Positions 7,177 through 16,275 of a stretch of 64,000 nt of DNA are shown piece after piece. The translations under genes were made by a program, and so were the position numbers. The stretch is from Burkholderiales bacterium 67-32 (GTDB lineage Bacteria > Pseudomonadota > Gammaproteobacteria > Burkholderiales > Burkholderiaceae_B), in assembly GCA_001898625.1 (NCBI GenBank), contig MKUP01000011.1:160815-224814 (forward strand). The letters run 5' to 3'. A model generated the notes under the pieces. That model was not told the origin of the DNA, searched no databases, and saw only the letters and a list, made by a program, of their open reading frames with translations. Each line of letters opens with the position of its first letter. Position 1 is the stretch's first letter.

Positions 7177-8634
7177 ATGAACACCCGCAAATTCTCCGCT
7201 TCGCACCTGGCTGTCGCCCTGGTTGCCGCCGGCGTGTTCGGCGCCGCCGGCGCCACCGCGTTCCAGCGCACCGCCACGACGCAGGCCGTACCGGTCTCCG
7301 CCGCGAGCACGCTGGCGGCCGCGCCCGTGGGCGCGGTGACACCCCCCGATTTCTCGCAGATCACCCAGCGCTACGGCCCGGCCGTGGTCAACATCAGCGT
7401 AACCGGCACCACCAAGGTCTCGGACGACGACGGCGATCCGTTCGCGCAGTTCTTCCGCGGCTTCCCCGGCTATCCCGGCGGCGGTGGCGGCGGCACGCAC
7501 AGCGTGCCGATGCGCGGCCAGGGCTCCGGCTTCATCGTCAGCCCCGACGGCATCATCCTGACCAACGCCCACGTGGTGAAGGACGCCAAGGAAGTCACCG
7601 TCAAGCTGACCGACCGGCGCGAATTCCGCGCCAAGGTGTTGGGCTCGGATCCCCAGACCGACGTCGCCGTGCTGAAGATCGATGCGCGCAACCTGCCGGT
7701 CGTGGTCGTGGGCAACCCCAGCGACCTGCGCGTGGGCGAATGGGTGCTGGCCATCGGCTCGCCCTATGGCCTGGAAAACACGGTGACGGCGGGCGTGGTC
7801 AGCGCCAAGGGCCGCTCGCTGCCCAACGACGGCTCGGTGCCGTTCATCCAGACCGACGTCGCCGTCAACCCGGGCAACTCGGGCGGACCGCTGTTCAACT
7901 CGCGCGGCGAAGTGGTCGGCATCAACTCGCAGATCTACAGCCAGACCGGCGGCTATCAAGGCCTGTCGTTCGCGATCCCGATCGACGTGGCGGCCAAGGT
8001 CAAGGACCAGATCGTGGCGCATGGCGAAGTCCACCATGCCCGCCTGGGTGTCACCATCCAGGAGGTCAACCAGGCGCTGGCCGATTCGTTCAAGCTGGAC
8101 TCGCCCACCGGCGCGCTGGTCGCCAGCGTGGAAAAGGGCAGCCCCGCCGACAAGGCCGGCCTGAAGTCCGGCGACATCATCCGCAAGATCGACGGCAAGC
8201 CCGTGGTGGCCTCGGGCGACCTGCCCGCGGTGATCAGCCTGGCCACACCGGGACAGGACGTCAAGCTGGAAGTCTGGCGCAACGGTTCGCCGCACGACAT
8301 CGTCGCCAAGCTGGGCAGCGCCAAGGCGGAAGCCACGGCCAGCGCCGATACGCGCGGCGGCGCCGCGCACGGCCGGTTGGGGCTGGCGCTGCGTCCGCTC
8401 ACGCCGCAGGAACGGATGGCCGTGGGCGACAATGGTGGGCTGGTGGTCGAGCAGGTAGGCGGCCCTGCCGAGCAGGCCGGCATCGAACCCGGGGACTTGC
8501 TGCTGTCGCTGAACGGCGTCCCGGTGCGGAGCGTCGACCAGGTGCGCACGCTGATCGCGAAGTCGGGCAAGAACGTAGCGCTGCTCGTGCAGCGCGGCGA
8601 TGCCAAGATCTTCGTACCGGTGCAGCTCGGCTGA
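7177..8634 (+). CDS. degP: DegP/MucD-type periplasmic serine endoprotease
   Basis: HtrA-family protease of the periplasm, degrading misfolded envelope proteins. The 485-residue protein starts with an export signal (about 1-28, hydrophobic core AVALVAAGVFGAAGA). The trypsin-like domain has H132 (TNAHVV), D162 (TDVAVLKID) and S235 (GNSGGPL). Two PDZ domains follow (about 280-370 and 395-480), as in DegP/DegQ/MucD. The ATG at 7177 is preceded by GAGGAG at 7166-7171. A glycine run at 100-106 lies in the LA-loop. A PmrA-type box upstream suggests control by an envelope-sensing two-component system. Confidence 0.9.
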   Translation: MNTRKFSASHLAVALVAAGVFGAAGATAFQRTATTQAVPVSAASTLAAAPVGAVTPPDFSQITQRYGPAVVNISVTGTTKVSDDDGDPFAQFFRGFPGYPGGGGGGTHSVPMRGQGSGFIVSPDGIILTNAHVVKDAKEVTVKLTDRREFRAKVLGSDPQTDVAVLKIDARNLPVVVVGNPSDLRVGEWVLAIGSPYGLENTVTAGVVSAKGRSLPNDGSVPFIQTDVAVNPGNSGGPLFNSRGEVVGINSQIYSQTGGYQGLSFAIPIDVAAKVKDQIVAHGEVHHARLGVTIQEVNQALADSFKLDSPTGALVASVEKGSPADKAGLKSGDIIRKIDGKPVVASGDLPAVISLATPGQDVKLEVWRNGSPHDIVAKLGSAKAEATASADTRGGAAHGRLGLALRPLTPQERMAVGDNGGLVVEQVGGPAEQAGIEPGDLLLSLNGVPVRSVDQVRTLIAKSGKNVALLVQRGDAKIFVPVQLG

Positions 8635-8649
8635 TCGCCTGACGCAACC

Positions 8650-8672
8650 GGCCGGGGCATCGCGCCCCGGCC
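8650..8672 (+). terminator. GC-rich hairpin after degP
   Basis: A perfect 9-bp stem, GGCCGGGGC (8650-8658) with GCCCCGGCC (8664-8672), and a five-base loop, 15 bases after the degP stop and between convergent genes. There is no T tract on either side, so it may act as a weak or Rho-assisted terminator rather than a classic intrinsic one. Confidence 0.4.
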
Positions 8673-8691
8673 ATCCTCGCCGGCCGCCGCC

Positions 8692-9408
8692 CTATCGGGC
8701 GGGCGGCCGGTTCAGTTTGCGCAGGATGCTTTGACGCGTGTTGTCCAGGTGCGTGGTCATCGCCTGCCGCGCGGCCTGGACGTCCTGCCGCACCAGCGCG
8801 TCGATCAGCGCCAGGTGTTCTTCGCGGCCGGGGCCGTAGCGTTCCGGCATGCGCTTCAGGTTGAACATGCGCGTGCGCCGGCGCAGGCTGCGCACCATTT
8901 CGCTCAGCACGACGTTGCCGCTGGCGTCGGCGATCAGGTTGTGCAGGGCGTCGTCCAGTTGCCAGTGATCGGCGGGATCCGGCTCGGGATCGTTCTCGAG
9001 CAGCTCGAACTGTCCGCGCAAGCGCTCCAGTTCCTCGACGGCGATGTGGCCGTTTGCCAGCGTCACGGCCTCGGTCTCGAGCATGCTGCGGATGTGCAAC
9101 ACGTCCATGATTTCCTGGACCGAGATTTCCCGGACCATGATGATGCGGCCCAGGTGGCGGACGATGACGCCCTCGTTCTCCAGGCGGCCCAGCGCCTCGC
9201 GTATCGGCGTGCGCGAAATCTGCAGGGAGTCGGCAAGGCTGCGTTCCTGCAGCACGGCGCCCGCGGGCAGGTCTCCGCGCAGGATCTTGTCCAGCAGTTG
9301 GTCGTAGGCCTGTTCGCTCAGGCTGCGGCCGCTGCCGTCGCCCCGGCCTGGCGCCGGGCCGCCAAGGGAAGCGTCGAGCGGTGTCTCGTGGGTGAGTTCT
9401 TCTGGCAT
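8692..9408 (-). CDS. GntR-family transcriptional regulator, FadR subfamily
   Basis: A 238-residue regulator. The winged helix-turn-helix lies at about 26-95 (SEQAYDQLLDKILRG ... LQISRTPIREALGRLENEG). The C-terminal FCD domain is all-helical (about 100-225) and has the metal-binding type of Asp/His pattern (DDALHNLIADA, EHLALIDAL, THLDNTRQS). The start was set to the ATG at 9406-9408; longer in-frame readings have no family similarity. It adjoins a D-aminoacylase on the same strand and a divergent catabolic operon. GTATAC palindromes at both promoters are probable operators. Confidence 0.88.
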   Translation of the reverse strand: MPEELTHETPLDASLGGPAPGRGDGSGRSLSEQAYDQLLDKILRGDLPAGAVLQERSLADSLQISRTPIREALGRLENEGVIVRHLGRIIMVREISVQEIMDVLHIRSMLETEAVTLANGHIAVEELERLRGQFELLENDPEPDPADHWQLDDALHNLIADASGNVVLSEMVRSLRRRTRMFNLKRMPERYGPGREEHLALIDALVRQDVQAARQAMTTHLDNTRQSILRKLNRPPAR

Positions 9409-9426
9409 ACCAATAGTATACCCCGC
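9409..9426. promoter_or_regulatory. GntR operator candidate at its own gene
   Basis: Read on the minus strand the site is GGTATACTATTGG, directly before the gntR start codon, with a palindromic GTATAC core at 9416-9421. FadR-type GntR proteins commonly bind T-GTA-TAC-A type palindromes. The same 13 bases recur with two changes (GGTATACCATAGG) in the divergent control region at 10984-10996. Autoregulation is inferred. Confidence 0.55.
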
Positions 9427-9451
9427 TGCCCGCATGTCCCGATCGCCCCGT

Positions 9452-10921
9452 TCAGCGGGCGCCGCGCCGCAGCGCGCGGCCGGGCCGGGCCGCCCGGCCT
9501 TCCCCGCCGTGCCACACCTGGCCGCCGTTGACGAACACATGGCGGATGCCCGCGGCCCGCTGCGTGGGCGCGTCGAAAGTCGCCAGGTCGGCCACCACGG
9601 CGGGGTCGAAGACGGTGACGTCCGCATAGGCGCCCTCGCGGATCGCGCCGCGGTCCGTCAGGCCGAAGAACTCGGCCGGCAGTCGGGTCATCCGCTGCAC
9701 GGCGTCCTCCAGGGTCAGCAGCCCCAACTGGCGCGCGTAGTGGCCCAGCACGCGCGGAAAGGTGCCCCACAGGCGCGGATGCGGATGCGTATCGTGCGGC
9801 AAGCCGTCCGACCCGATCATGGTCAGCGGATAGGCCATGATGCGGCGTACGTCCTCTTCGTCCAGCATGAAGTAGATCGCGCCGGCCGGCAGCAGCCGCC
9901 TGGCGGCCTCGACCGGCAGGCAGCCCCAGTCGCGCGCGATGTCGACGATGTCGCGCCCGGCCTGCTCCGGATGGTCTCGCGACCACGTCACCATCACACG
10001 CATCTGGCCCCGGCACCGCTCGGGATCGAGCGCGGTCGAACCCGCGACATAGGGATAGACGTCCAGCCCTACCCGCTGCTCGCGGCTCGCCCGGCCGATG
10101 CGCGCCAAGGTGCGGGTCGAGCGGCCGAAGTTGGCGGGGCCGATCACCTTGTGGTGCGAGATCAGCACCGCGACGTCGGCATCGCGGCCGATGCGCAAGG
10201 CCTCCTCCAGCGATTCCTCAACCCCGTCGCCCTCATCGCGCATGTGGGTCGCGTAGACCCCGTCGCTGCCGGCCATGACGTTCGCCACGTCCACCACTTC
10301 CCCGGTGGGCGCCATGCGGCTGACCGGGTAGTACAGCCCGGTGCTGAGCCCCAGCGCCCCCGCCTCGAACGCCCGCGCGAAGCGCTGGCGCATCGCCCGC
10401 ACTTCGTCCTGGCTGGCGGGCCGCTCCAGGTCGGACATTTCCGCCAGGCGCAGCGTGGAATGGCCCACGAGGCAGGCCACGTTGACCGCGGCCGGATGGC
10501 GCGCCAGCTCATCCAGATAGGCACCGAAATCGGGAAAGCGGAAGGCCGAGGCCTCGCCCAGCAGATGGAAGGTGGCGGGCACACCGGCGCGCGGCAGCAC
10601 GGGCGCCAGGCTGATGCCGCAGTTGCCGGTGACCACCGTGGTGACCCCCTGGCTGACCTTGCAGGCCATGTCGGGTCCGGCCAGCACGGCGTTGTCGTCG
10701 TGGGTATGGGAATCGATGAAGCCCGGCGCCACGACGCAGCCCGCCACGTCGTACGCCTGTTCCGCCTTCACCCCTTTCAGGCTGCCCACGGCGACGATGC
10801 GATCCCCGGCCAGCGCGACATCCGCGACGAAGCCCGGCCGGCCGCTGCCATCGACCACGGTCCCGCCTTCGAGCAGCACGTCGCAGCGCTGAAGCCCGGG
10901 GAGCGATTTGGCATTCGTCAT
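9452..10921 (-). CDS. N-acyl-D-amino acid deacylase (D-aminoacylase) family
   Basis: Zinc amidohydrolase of 489 residues, predicted to cleave N-acyl-D-amino acids or related amides. Motifs: SHTHDD (71-76, metal ligands), TGNCG with the Cys ligand typical of D-aminoacylases, VGHSTLR, SHHK and IGSDG near the C-terminal part of the barrel. The N- and C-terminal ends form the composite beta-sandwich. It is transcribed with gntR downstream and diverges from the DapA-family operon across a shared control region holding a strong operator candidate. The exact substrate cannot be told from sequence. Confidence 0.87.
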   Translation of the reverse strand: MTNAKSLPGLQRCDVLLEGGTVVDGSGRPGFVADVALAGDRIVAVGSLKGVKAEQAYDVAGCVVAPGFIDSHTHDDNAVLAGPDMACKVSQGVTTVVTGNCGISLAPVLPRAGVPATFHLLGEASAFRFPDFGAYLDELARHPAAVNVACLVGHSTLRLAEMSDLERPASQDEVRAMRQRFARAFEAGALGLSTGLYYPVSRMAPTGEVVDVANVMAGSDGVYATHMRDEGDGVEESLEEALRIGRDADVAVLISHHKVIGPANFGRSTRTLARIGRASREQRVGLDVYPYVAGSTALDPERCRGQMRVMVTWSRDHPEQAGRDIVDIARDWGCLPVEAARRLLPAGAIYFMLDEEDVRRIMAYPLTMIGSDGLPHDTHPHPRLWGTFPRVLGHYARQLGLLTLEDAVQRMTRLPAEFFGLTDRGAIREGAYADVTVFDPAVVADLATFDAPTQRAAGIRHVFVNGGQVWHGGEGRAARPGRALRRGAR

Positions 10922-10972
10922 GAAGGGTCCTTTGCTGAGGTCGTGGCCGCATTATGCCCAACGAACCCGATC

Positions 10973-11002
10973 GGAACACCACGGGTATACCATAGGTGTT
11001 CC
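10973..11002. promoter_or_regulatory. Nested palindrome, GntR operator candidate
   Basis: A 30-base symmetric site in the divergent intergenic region. Outer arms GGAACACC (10973-10980) and GGTGTTCC (10995-11002) pair perfectly. Exactly three bases inside each lies the central palindrome GGTATACC (10984-10991). Its position between the D-aminoacylase start (10921) and the lyase start (11090) would allow one regulator to control both directions. The GTATAC core is shared with the site before gntR. Confidence 0.65.
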
Positions 11003-11089
11003 TACGCCATACATTTCAATAGACTTTGCTCGACCCAAGCAGAAGCGGGCCGGAAACGCCCCGCGGGCAGGCAACCAGGAGGAGGAAAG

Positions 11090-12022
11090 ATGTCGAGTGC
11101 CGCAAAAGACGCCGCGCAAGTCCTGCGCGGCGCGTTCAGCATCGTCGTGACGCCGTTCGAGCGGGAAGGCCGCCTGGACGAAGGCGCCCTGGCGGCCAAT
11201 ATCGAGCGGACCCTGGACCTGGGCTACGACGGCGTCCTGATCGGTGGCACCTACGGCGAATTCGCCACCATGACGCTGGACGAGCGCGCGCGGCTGTTCC
11301 GCGCCGCGGCCGGCGCCGTCGGCGGCCGCGCGGGCCTGCTGCTGTGCGCGGCCGGCTCGGATCCGCGCGGCGTGCGCGAACTGACAGCGCTGGCCGGCGA
11401 GCTGGGCGGCTATCCCATGGTCATGCCGCCCTATGTATCGGAAGTCACCGACGCGCAGATCGTGCGCTTCTTCCAGGACATCGCCGCCGAGGCGCCGGGC
11501 GGCGTGGTCATCTACAACGCCCCCGGGGTCGGCATCACGCTGTCCGTGCCGACCTTGGAACGGCTGGCCGACCTGCCCGGCGTGGTGGGCCTCAAGCAGG
11601 GCGAGCTGAACCCCACCGTGGTCGACCAACTGGTCGGCCGCCTGGGCGGGCGCCTGCAATTGCTGTCGGCGTCCGACCTCGCCCTGACCGGCCCCGCCAC
11701 GGCGGGCTTCGACGGACTGACCAGCACCAACAGCTGTGCCCTGCCCGAGCTGATCCTGGCGGCCTATCGCGCGCTGCGCGCGGGCGACGCCCGGACCGGC
11801 GGCGCGCTGCACCGGTCATGGTTCGCCTACCGCGAGCTGGCGCGACGCCATGGCCAGCCGCAGACGGTCAAGGCGGCCATGCGCGGCCGGGGCTGGAACG
11901 GCGGCTTCGTCCGCTCGCCGCTGCGGGACCTGGAGGAAAGCGCCCGGGCGGACGTGGAGTCGGCCGTCCGCGACGCCATGCAGGCTTTCGATCGCTATCG
12001 CACAACGGGAGGAATCCAATGA
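11090..12022 (+). CDS. Dihydrodipicolinate synthase/N-acetylneuraminate lyase family protein
   Basis: A 310-residue class I aldolase or lyase of the DapA family. The Schiff-base lysine is K169 (VVGLKQGE) and the catalytic Tyr is Y142 (VVIYNAPGVG). The substrate carboxylate loop reads GGTYGEF (52-58) in place of GTTGE, so it is not a true DapA. It has a very strong ribosome-binding site, AGGAGGAAAG, just before the ATG at 11090. It is the first gene of the plus-strand operon; its stop overlaps the start of the amidohydrolase (ATGA). Probable role: cleaving or forming a C-C bond in the catabolic pathway; the substrate is unknown. Confidence 0.85.
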   Translation: MSSAAKDAAQVLRGAFSIVVTPFEREGRLDEGALAANIERTLDLGYDGVLIGGTYGEFATMTLDERARLFRAAAGAVGGRAGLLLCAAGSDPRGVRELTALAGELGGYPMVMPPYVSEVTDAQIVRFFQDIAAEAPGGVVIYNAPGVGITLSVPTLERLADLPGVVGLKQGELNPTVVDQLVGRLGGRLQLLSASDLALTGPATAGFDGLTSTNSCALPELILAAYRALRAGDARTGGALHRSWFAYRELARRHGQPQTVKAAMRGRGWNGGFVRSPLRDLEESARADVESAVRDAMQAFDRYRTTGGIQ

Positions 12023-13410
12023 GGAAGTTCGTCAAGTGCGCCCAGCTGTTCACGGGCAATAGCAACCAGCCGGTGGGCGGCGGCGTCCTGGTCGTCGAGG
12101 ACGACGGCGCCATCTCGTACGCCGGCCCCGCCGCCGGCGCCGGTGCGCCGGGCGAAGGCGTCGAGGTGCTGGACTACTCCAGCTATTTCGTCATGCCCGG
12201 CATGATCGACGTCCACACCCACCTGGCCTACGGCAATGCCAAGAGCGAGGAAGACATCGACCTCTACCAGCCGATGGAATTCCGCTCGCTGCGCGGCCTG
12301 TTCTTCGCGCAGAAGGTGCTGGCCGCCGGCTTCACGTCGATCTGCGCGCCGGGCGATGCCGGCCAGTTGAGCCTGTCGGTGCGCAACGCCATCAACTTCG
12401 GCATGTTCGACGGCCCGCGCGTTACCGCCGCCGGCCGCTACCTGACCACGCGGCAGGGGCTGACGGACTGGTATCCCACCTGGATAGGCGTGCCCGAGAC
12501 CTCCATTGGCCGCCTGGTCACCAGCCGCGACGAAGCCATCGAGGAAGTCCGACGCCAGGTCAAGAACGGCGTCGACTGCATCAAGATCGCGCTGGACGGT
12601 TTTCATCGCCGTCCCAACGGCGAACTGGTGGCAGCCTTCACGCAGGACGAGACCACGGCCATCGTCGAGGAGACCCACCGGCTGGGCAAGCGCGTGGTCG
12701 TCCATGCGCGCGGCCGCGAGGCCACCCTGTATGCGGCGCGCGCCGGCGTGGACCTGATCTTCCACGCCTACTACCTGGATGACGAATGCCTGGAGGCCAT
12801 GCTGCGCACCGGCAGCGCCATCGGCCCGACCATGACATTCCCGCGCAACATCATCGAGTTCACGCAGCCGCATGAGCCGGCGAGACAGCGTGGACGCCAC
12901 GAGGACAACCGGCGCGAATACGAGATCGCCTGTGTCAATCTCGCCAAGGCGCGCGAGGCCGGCGTGCCGATGATGATAGGCACGGACTCGGGCTTCGCCG
13001 TCACGCCCTACGGCGAGTGGCATGCGCGCGAACTGGAGATCTTCGTCGAGGACCTCGGCTTCACGCCCGCCCAGGCGCTGCGCTGCGCGACCGAGGTGTC
13101 GGCGCGCTTCCTGGCCGACTGCGACCGCGTCGGCGTACTGGAAGCCGGACGCCAGGCCGACTTCATCGCCGTCGACGGCTCGCCTCTGGAAGACATCTCC
13201 CTGCTCCAGGACAAACGCCGCATCCGCCACGTCCACCTGGGCGGCAAGCGCATGGAGATCCCGAACCGTTCCTATGATCCACGCAAGGTCACCGACCAGG
13301 CGTGGGCGAACTGGACGGACATCTATACCCAGGAGCGCGTCGACCAGCTCCAGCTTCGCCCGCGCCAGCAGCCCGCCGCGCGGCCCGCCAAGCGTACGGC
13401 CACGGTCTGA
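12019..13410 (+). CDS. Amidohydrolase family protein
   Basis: A 463-residue metal-dependent hydrolase of the amidohydrolase superfamily, imidazolonepropionase/prolidase-like branch. Metal ligands are visible as DVHTHLAYG, the potential carboxylated Lys in CIKIALDG, VVVHARG, IFHAYY and GTDSGF. The N-terminal strand region (FVKCAQLFTG) and C-terminal return (GRQADFIAVDGSP) form the composite domain. The last 40 residues are Gln/Pro/Arg-rich and not conserved in the family. It overlaps the preceding lyase gene by four bases and precedes the ABC importer; the pair of hydrolases suggests a substrate with two amide or ring bonds. Confidence 0.83.
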   Translation: MRKFVKCAQLFTGNSNQPVGGGVLVVEDDGAISYAGPAAGAGAPGEGVEVLDYSSYFVMPGMIDVHTHLAYGNAKSEEDIDLYQPMEFRSLRGLFFAQKVLAAGFTSICAPGDAGQLSLSVRNAINFGMFDGPRVTAAGRYLTTRQGLTDWYPTWIGVPETSIGRLVTSRDEAIEEVRRQVKNGVDCIKIALDGFHRRPNGELVAAFTQDETTAIVEETHRLGKRVVVHARGREATLYAARAGVDLIFHAYYLDDECLEAMLRTGSAIGPTMTFPRNIIEFTQPHEPARQRGRHEDNRREYEIACVNLAKAREAGVPMMIGTDSGFAVTPYGEWHARELEIFVEDLGFTPAQALRCATEVSARFLADCDRVGVLEAGRQADFIAVDGSPLEDISLLQDKRRIRHVHLGGKRMEIPNRSYDPRKVTDQAWANWTDIYTQERVDQLQLRPRQQPAARPAKRTATV

Positions 13411-13471
13411 ACGCCACGACGCGTTCCCCCGCGGCCCTTGCCGAGTTTGGATCTTTAAAGGAGAAGCAGTC

Positions 13472-14584
13472 ATGACCGACCCCAGCATCCCCAGGCAAGT
13501 TTCCCCGGCAGGGCGCCGCCGCGTCCTGAAATCGGCATTGGCCCTGACCGGCGCTGCCGCCTGTGCCCCCGCCGTGTTCGCCGCGCAGCAACGCACGGTG
13601 AAGTTCACCCTGCCCTGGCTGGCCCAAGGCGCGACCGCCTACGTCTACATCGCCGACGAGCGCGGCTTCTTCAAGAAGCGCGGCCTGAACGTCGAGATCA
13701 GCCGCGGCTTCGGTTCGCTGACGGCGTCGCAGGCCATCGCCAACGGCCAGTTCGACTTCGGACTGGTGTCGGCCAGCTCGACCATCGTCAGCGCGGCCAC
13801 GGGCCTGCCGCTGGTGGCGCTGGGCACGACCAACTACGACGCCTATGCCGGCGTCCTGATGCGCAGCGATTCGCCCATCCGCACGCCCAAGGACCTGGAG
13901 GGCAAGCGCATCGGCGCCGTGCCCGCCTCGACCGAATTCCCCTTGTGGAAGGCGTTCGCGAAGAAGGCCGACATCGACGCGGGCAAGGTGCAGATCATCC
14001 AGGCCGATCCCCGCGTGCTGGAACGCACGCTGGTGGAAAAGCAGATCGACGCGGCGCTGGTGGTCGCCAGCACGTCCTACGCGGTGGCCAAGGCCATGGG
14101 CACCGATACGCGCGCCTTCCTGTGGAGCAAGTACGGCCTGCCCTTCTACTCGAACAACATCCTGACCCGCCCCGACGTGCTGCAGCGGGACCCGGAACTT
14201 TGCCGCGCCGTCACCGACGCGCTGCTGGAGGGCCTGGCCTACCAGCTCAAGAACCCCGATGAATCCCTGGACATCTTCCTGAAGAAGGTCCCCGAACTGA
14301 CGCTCACCGCCGGCGGCCGGGAGTTCTCGCGGCTCAGCCAAGGCTTCATGCTGGCCTCGGCAATCGAGCCCGAAGCCATCGACCACGGGCTGGGCTACAG
14401 CGACATGCGGCGCGTGGACGAGATGATCGACCTCATCATGCAGTATGCCGTCCCGCCGTCGGCCAAGCGGCCCTCGACCCAGGCGCTCTTCACCAACCGT
14501 TTCATCGGCTCGGTGCAGTTGGACAAGGCGGACTGGGACCGCGCGCGCCAGCAGACGCAAGAGTTCGTCAAGCTGCTGGCCTGA
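13472..14584 (+). CDS. ABC transporter substrate-binding protein, NMT1/SsuA type
   Basis: A 370-residue exported solute-binding protein. The N-terminus carries a twin-arginine-like signal (RRRVLKSALALTGAA, cleavage after about residue 38 at VFA-A). The mature part has the NMT1/THI5 fold features: FTLPWLAQGATAYVYIADERGFFKK, the DFGLVSASS region and KDLEGKRIGAVP. Members bind aromatic sulfonates, taurine, nitrate, pyrimidine precursors or similar planar ligands. AAGGAGA lies before the ATG at 13472. It is followed by its ATPase and permease. Confidence 0.87.
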   Translation: MTDPSIPRQVSPAGRRRVLKSALALTGAAACAPAVFAAQQRTVKFTLPWLAQGATAYVYIADERGFFKKRGLNVEISRGFGSLTASQAIANGQFDFGLVSASSTIVSAATGLPLVALGTTNYDAYAGVLMRSDSPIRTPKDLEGKRIGAVPASTEFPLWKAFAKKADIDAGKVQIIQADPRVLERTLVEKQIDAALVVASTSYAVAKAMGTDTRAFLWSKYGLPFYSNNILTRPDVLQRDPELCRAVTDALLEGLAYQLKNPDESLDIFLKKVPELTLTAGGREFSRLSQGFMLASAIEPEAIDHGLGYSDMRRVDEMIDLIMQYAVPPSAKRPSTQALFTNRFIGSVQLDKADWDRARQQTQEFVKLLA

Positions 14585-14594
14585 GGACGGAGCC

Positions 14595-15425
14595 ATGCAC
14601 ACGTCCCATCTCAGCGCCGACCGCGTCTCCAAGACCTACCAGGGCACCGCCGGGACGGTCGAGGCGGTCCACAACGCCACCTTCTCGATCGAGAAGGGGG
14701 AGTTCGTGTCCATCCTCGGTCCCAGCGGCTGCGGCAAGTCCACCCTGCTGATGATGCTGGCCGGCCTGGAACCCGCCACCAGCGGCACCATCATGGAAGC
14801 CGGCCAGCCCGTGGCCGGGCCGCGCAACGACATCGGCATGATCTTCCAGGACGCCACGCTGCTGCCCTGGAAGACCGTGATGCAGAACGTCCTGTTCCCC
14901 ATCGACATCCTGAAGAAGAACGTCGGCGACTACCGGGACCGGGCGATGGAACTGCTCAGGATGGTGGGCCTGGCCGACTTCCGCGACCACAAGCCGGCCC
15001 AGCTTTCCGGCGGCATGCGCCAGCGCGCCGCCATTTGCCGCGCGCTGATCCACGATCCCCACCTGCTGCTGATGGACGAACCCTTCAGCGCCCTGGATGC
15101 GATCACCCGCGACGAGATGAACGTCGCCCTGCTCGACATCTGGCAGCGCTACAAGAAGACGGGTGTATTCATCACGCACAGCATCCGCGAGGCCGTCCTG
15201 CTCTCGGACCGCATCCTGGTCATGACCCGCCGGCCCTCCACCATCGTCTGCGACGTCAAGGTGCCGTTCGAGCGGCCCCGCCAGCCGTCCATCGTCGAAA
15301 CGATGGAGTTCAACGATCTGTGCAACGCCCTGCGCCACACCATCGAGCATGGCGCCGATGCGGGCGCCCATCCCCTCCCCTCCAGGCGGAGCCCGCACGC
15401 TCCCACCCTGGCAACGAGCGAATAG
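14595..15425 (+). CDS. ABC transporter ATP-binding protein, SsuB/TauB-like
   Basis: A 276-residue ATPase of the nitrate/sulfonate/taurine importer class. Walker A is GPSGCGKST (about 43-51), the Q loop is MIFQDATLLPW, the signature is LSGGMRQR, Walker B is LLLMDEPFSALD and the H loop is FITHSIREA. The last 25 residues are a Pro/Ser/His-rich tail beyond the usual end of the domain. It starts ten bases after the binding-protein stop and forms a transporter with the flanking genes. Confidence 0.9.
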   Translation: MHTSHLSADRVSKTYQGTAGTVEAVHNATFSIEKGEFVSILGPSGCGKSTLLMMLAGLEPATSGTIMEAGQPVAGPRNDIGMIFQDATLLPWKTVMQNVLFPIDILKKNVGDYRDRAMELLRMVGLADFRDHKPAQLSGGMRQRAAICRALIHDPHLLLMDEPFSALDAITRDEMNVALLDIWQRYKKTGVFITHSIREAVLLSDRILVMTRRPSTIVCDVKVPFERPRQPSIVETMEFNDLCNALRHTIEHGADAGAHPLPSRRSPHAPTLATSE

Positions 15426-15437
15426 CGAGGCAAGACA

Positions 15438-16265
15438 GTGTCCATGAGCATGACCTACAGTCCCGCAGCACGCACCGGATCACGAACCCCCTCGGGCCTG
15501 CTGCGCCCGCTGGGGCGGCAGGCGCGCCAACTGCTGCTGCCCACGGGAACCACTGTCGCGATTCTCCTGGCCTGGGAGATCGTGGTGCGCGCCTACGCCG
15601 TTCCCGTCTCGCTGATGCCCGCGCCGTCGGTGATCTTCGCCCGCTTGATGGAAAGCCGCGGCGCCATCCTGGCGCACACGATCCCGACCGCGACCGAGAC
15701 CGTGCTGAGCTTCCTGCTGGCGACGGTGCTGGGCATCGTGCTGGCCATCGCGCTGACCTACTCGCGCACGCTCAAGTCGGCGGTCTATCCCGGCGTGGTC
15801 CTGTTCCAGCTCATCCCCAAGGTCGCCCTGGCCCCGCTGTTCGTCGTCTGGTTCGGTATAGGCAGCGAATCGCGGCTGGCCTTCGGCGTGTTCATCGCCT
15901 TCTTCCCCATCGTCATCGCCACCATGGCGGGCCTGCGCGACACGCCGCCCGACATGCTGCGCCTGTGCCGGGTGCTGACCGCGACCAACTGGCAGATGTT
16001 CATGTCGGTGCGCATGCCCTACGCGGTGCCGCACATCTTCAGCGGCATGAAGATCTCGGTCACCTTCGCCATCATCGGCGTGATCGTGGCCGAGTTCATC
16101 ACCGCCCAGCGGGGCCTGGGTTACCTGATCGTGTTCGCTTCGTCGCAGGCCGACACGCCGCTGATCCTCGCGGCCATCTTCGCCCTGTGCGTGGTGGGCC
16201 TGTTGCTGTACGGCGCGGTGGGACTGGCCGAGAAGATCGCGGCCCGGTTCTACGGCGCGTCCTGA
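15438..16265 (+). CDS. ABC transporter permease, SsuC/TauC-like
   Basis: A 275-residue inner-membrane permease with about six membrane spans and the EAA-loop-type segment GLRDTPPDMLRLCRVLTATN. I chose the GTG at 15438 because GAGG at 15427-15430 sits seven bases before it; ATG codons at 15444 and 15450 are alternatives. It completes the importer with the two preceding genes. The next gene, an SDR protein, begins after ten bases, so import and metabolism are coupled in one operon. Confidence 0.88.
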   Translation: MSMSMTYSPAARTGSRTPSGLLRPLGRQARQLLLPTGTTVAILLAWEIVVRAYAVPVSLMPAPSVIFARLMESRGAILAHTIPTATETVLSFLLATVLGIVLAIALTYSRTLKSAVYPGVVLFQLIPKVALAPLFVVWFGIGSESRLAFGVFIAFFPIVIATMAGLRDTPPDMLRLCRVLTATNWQMFMSVRMPYAVPHIFSGMKISVTFAIIGVIVAEFITAQRGLGYLIVFASSQADTPLILAAIFALCVVGLLLYGAVGLAEKIAARFYGAS

Positions 16266-16275
16266 GGAGACCACG

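Noticed and set aside
9418..9451. Possible small leader peptide between gntR and the deacylase
   Set aside because: Too short, with no ribosome-binding site; the space is occupied by the operator candidate.
9392..11089. Long upstream extension in frame with the DapA-like gene
   Set aside because: It runs antisense through the D-aminoacylase. The AGGAGGAAAG site at the ATG at 11090 and family length fix the start.
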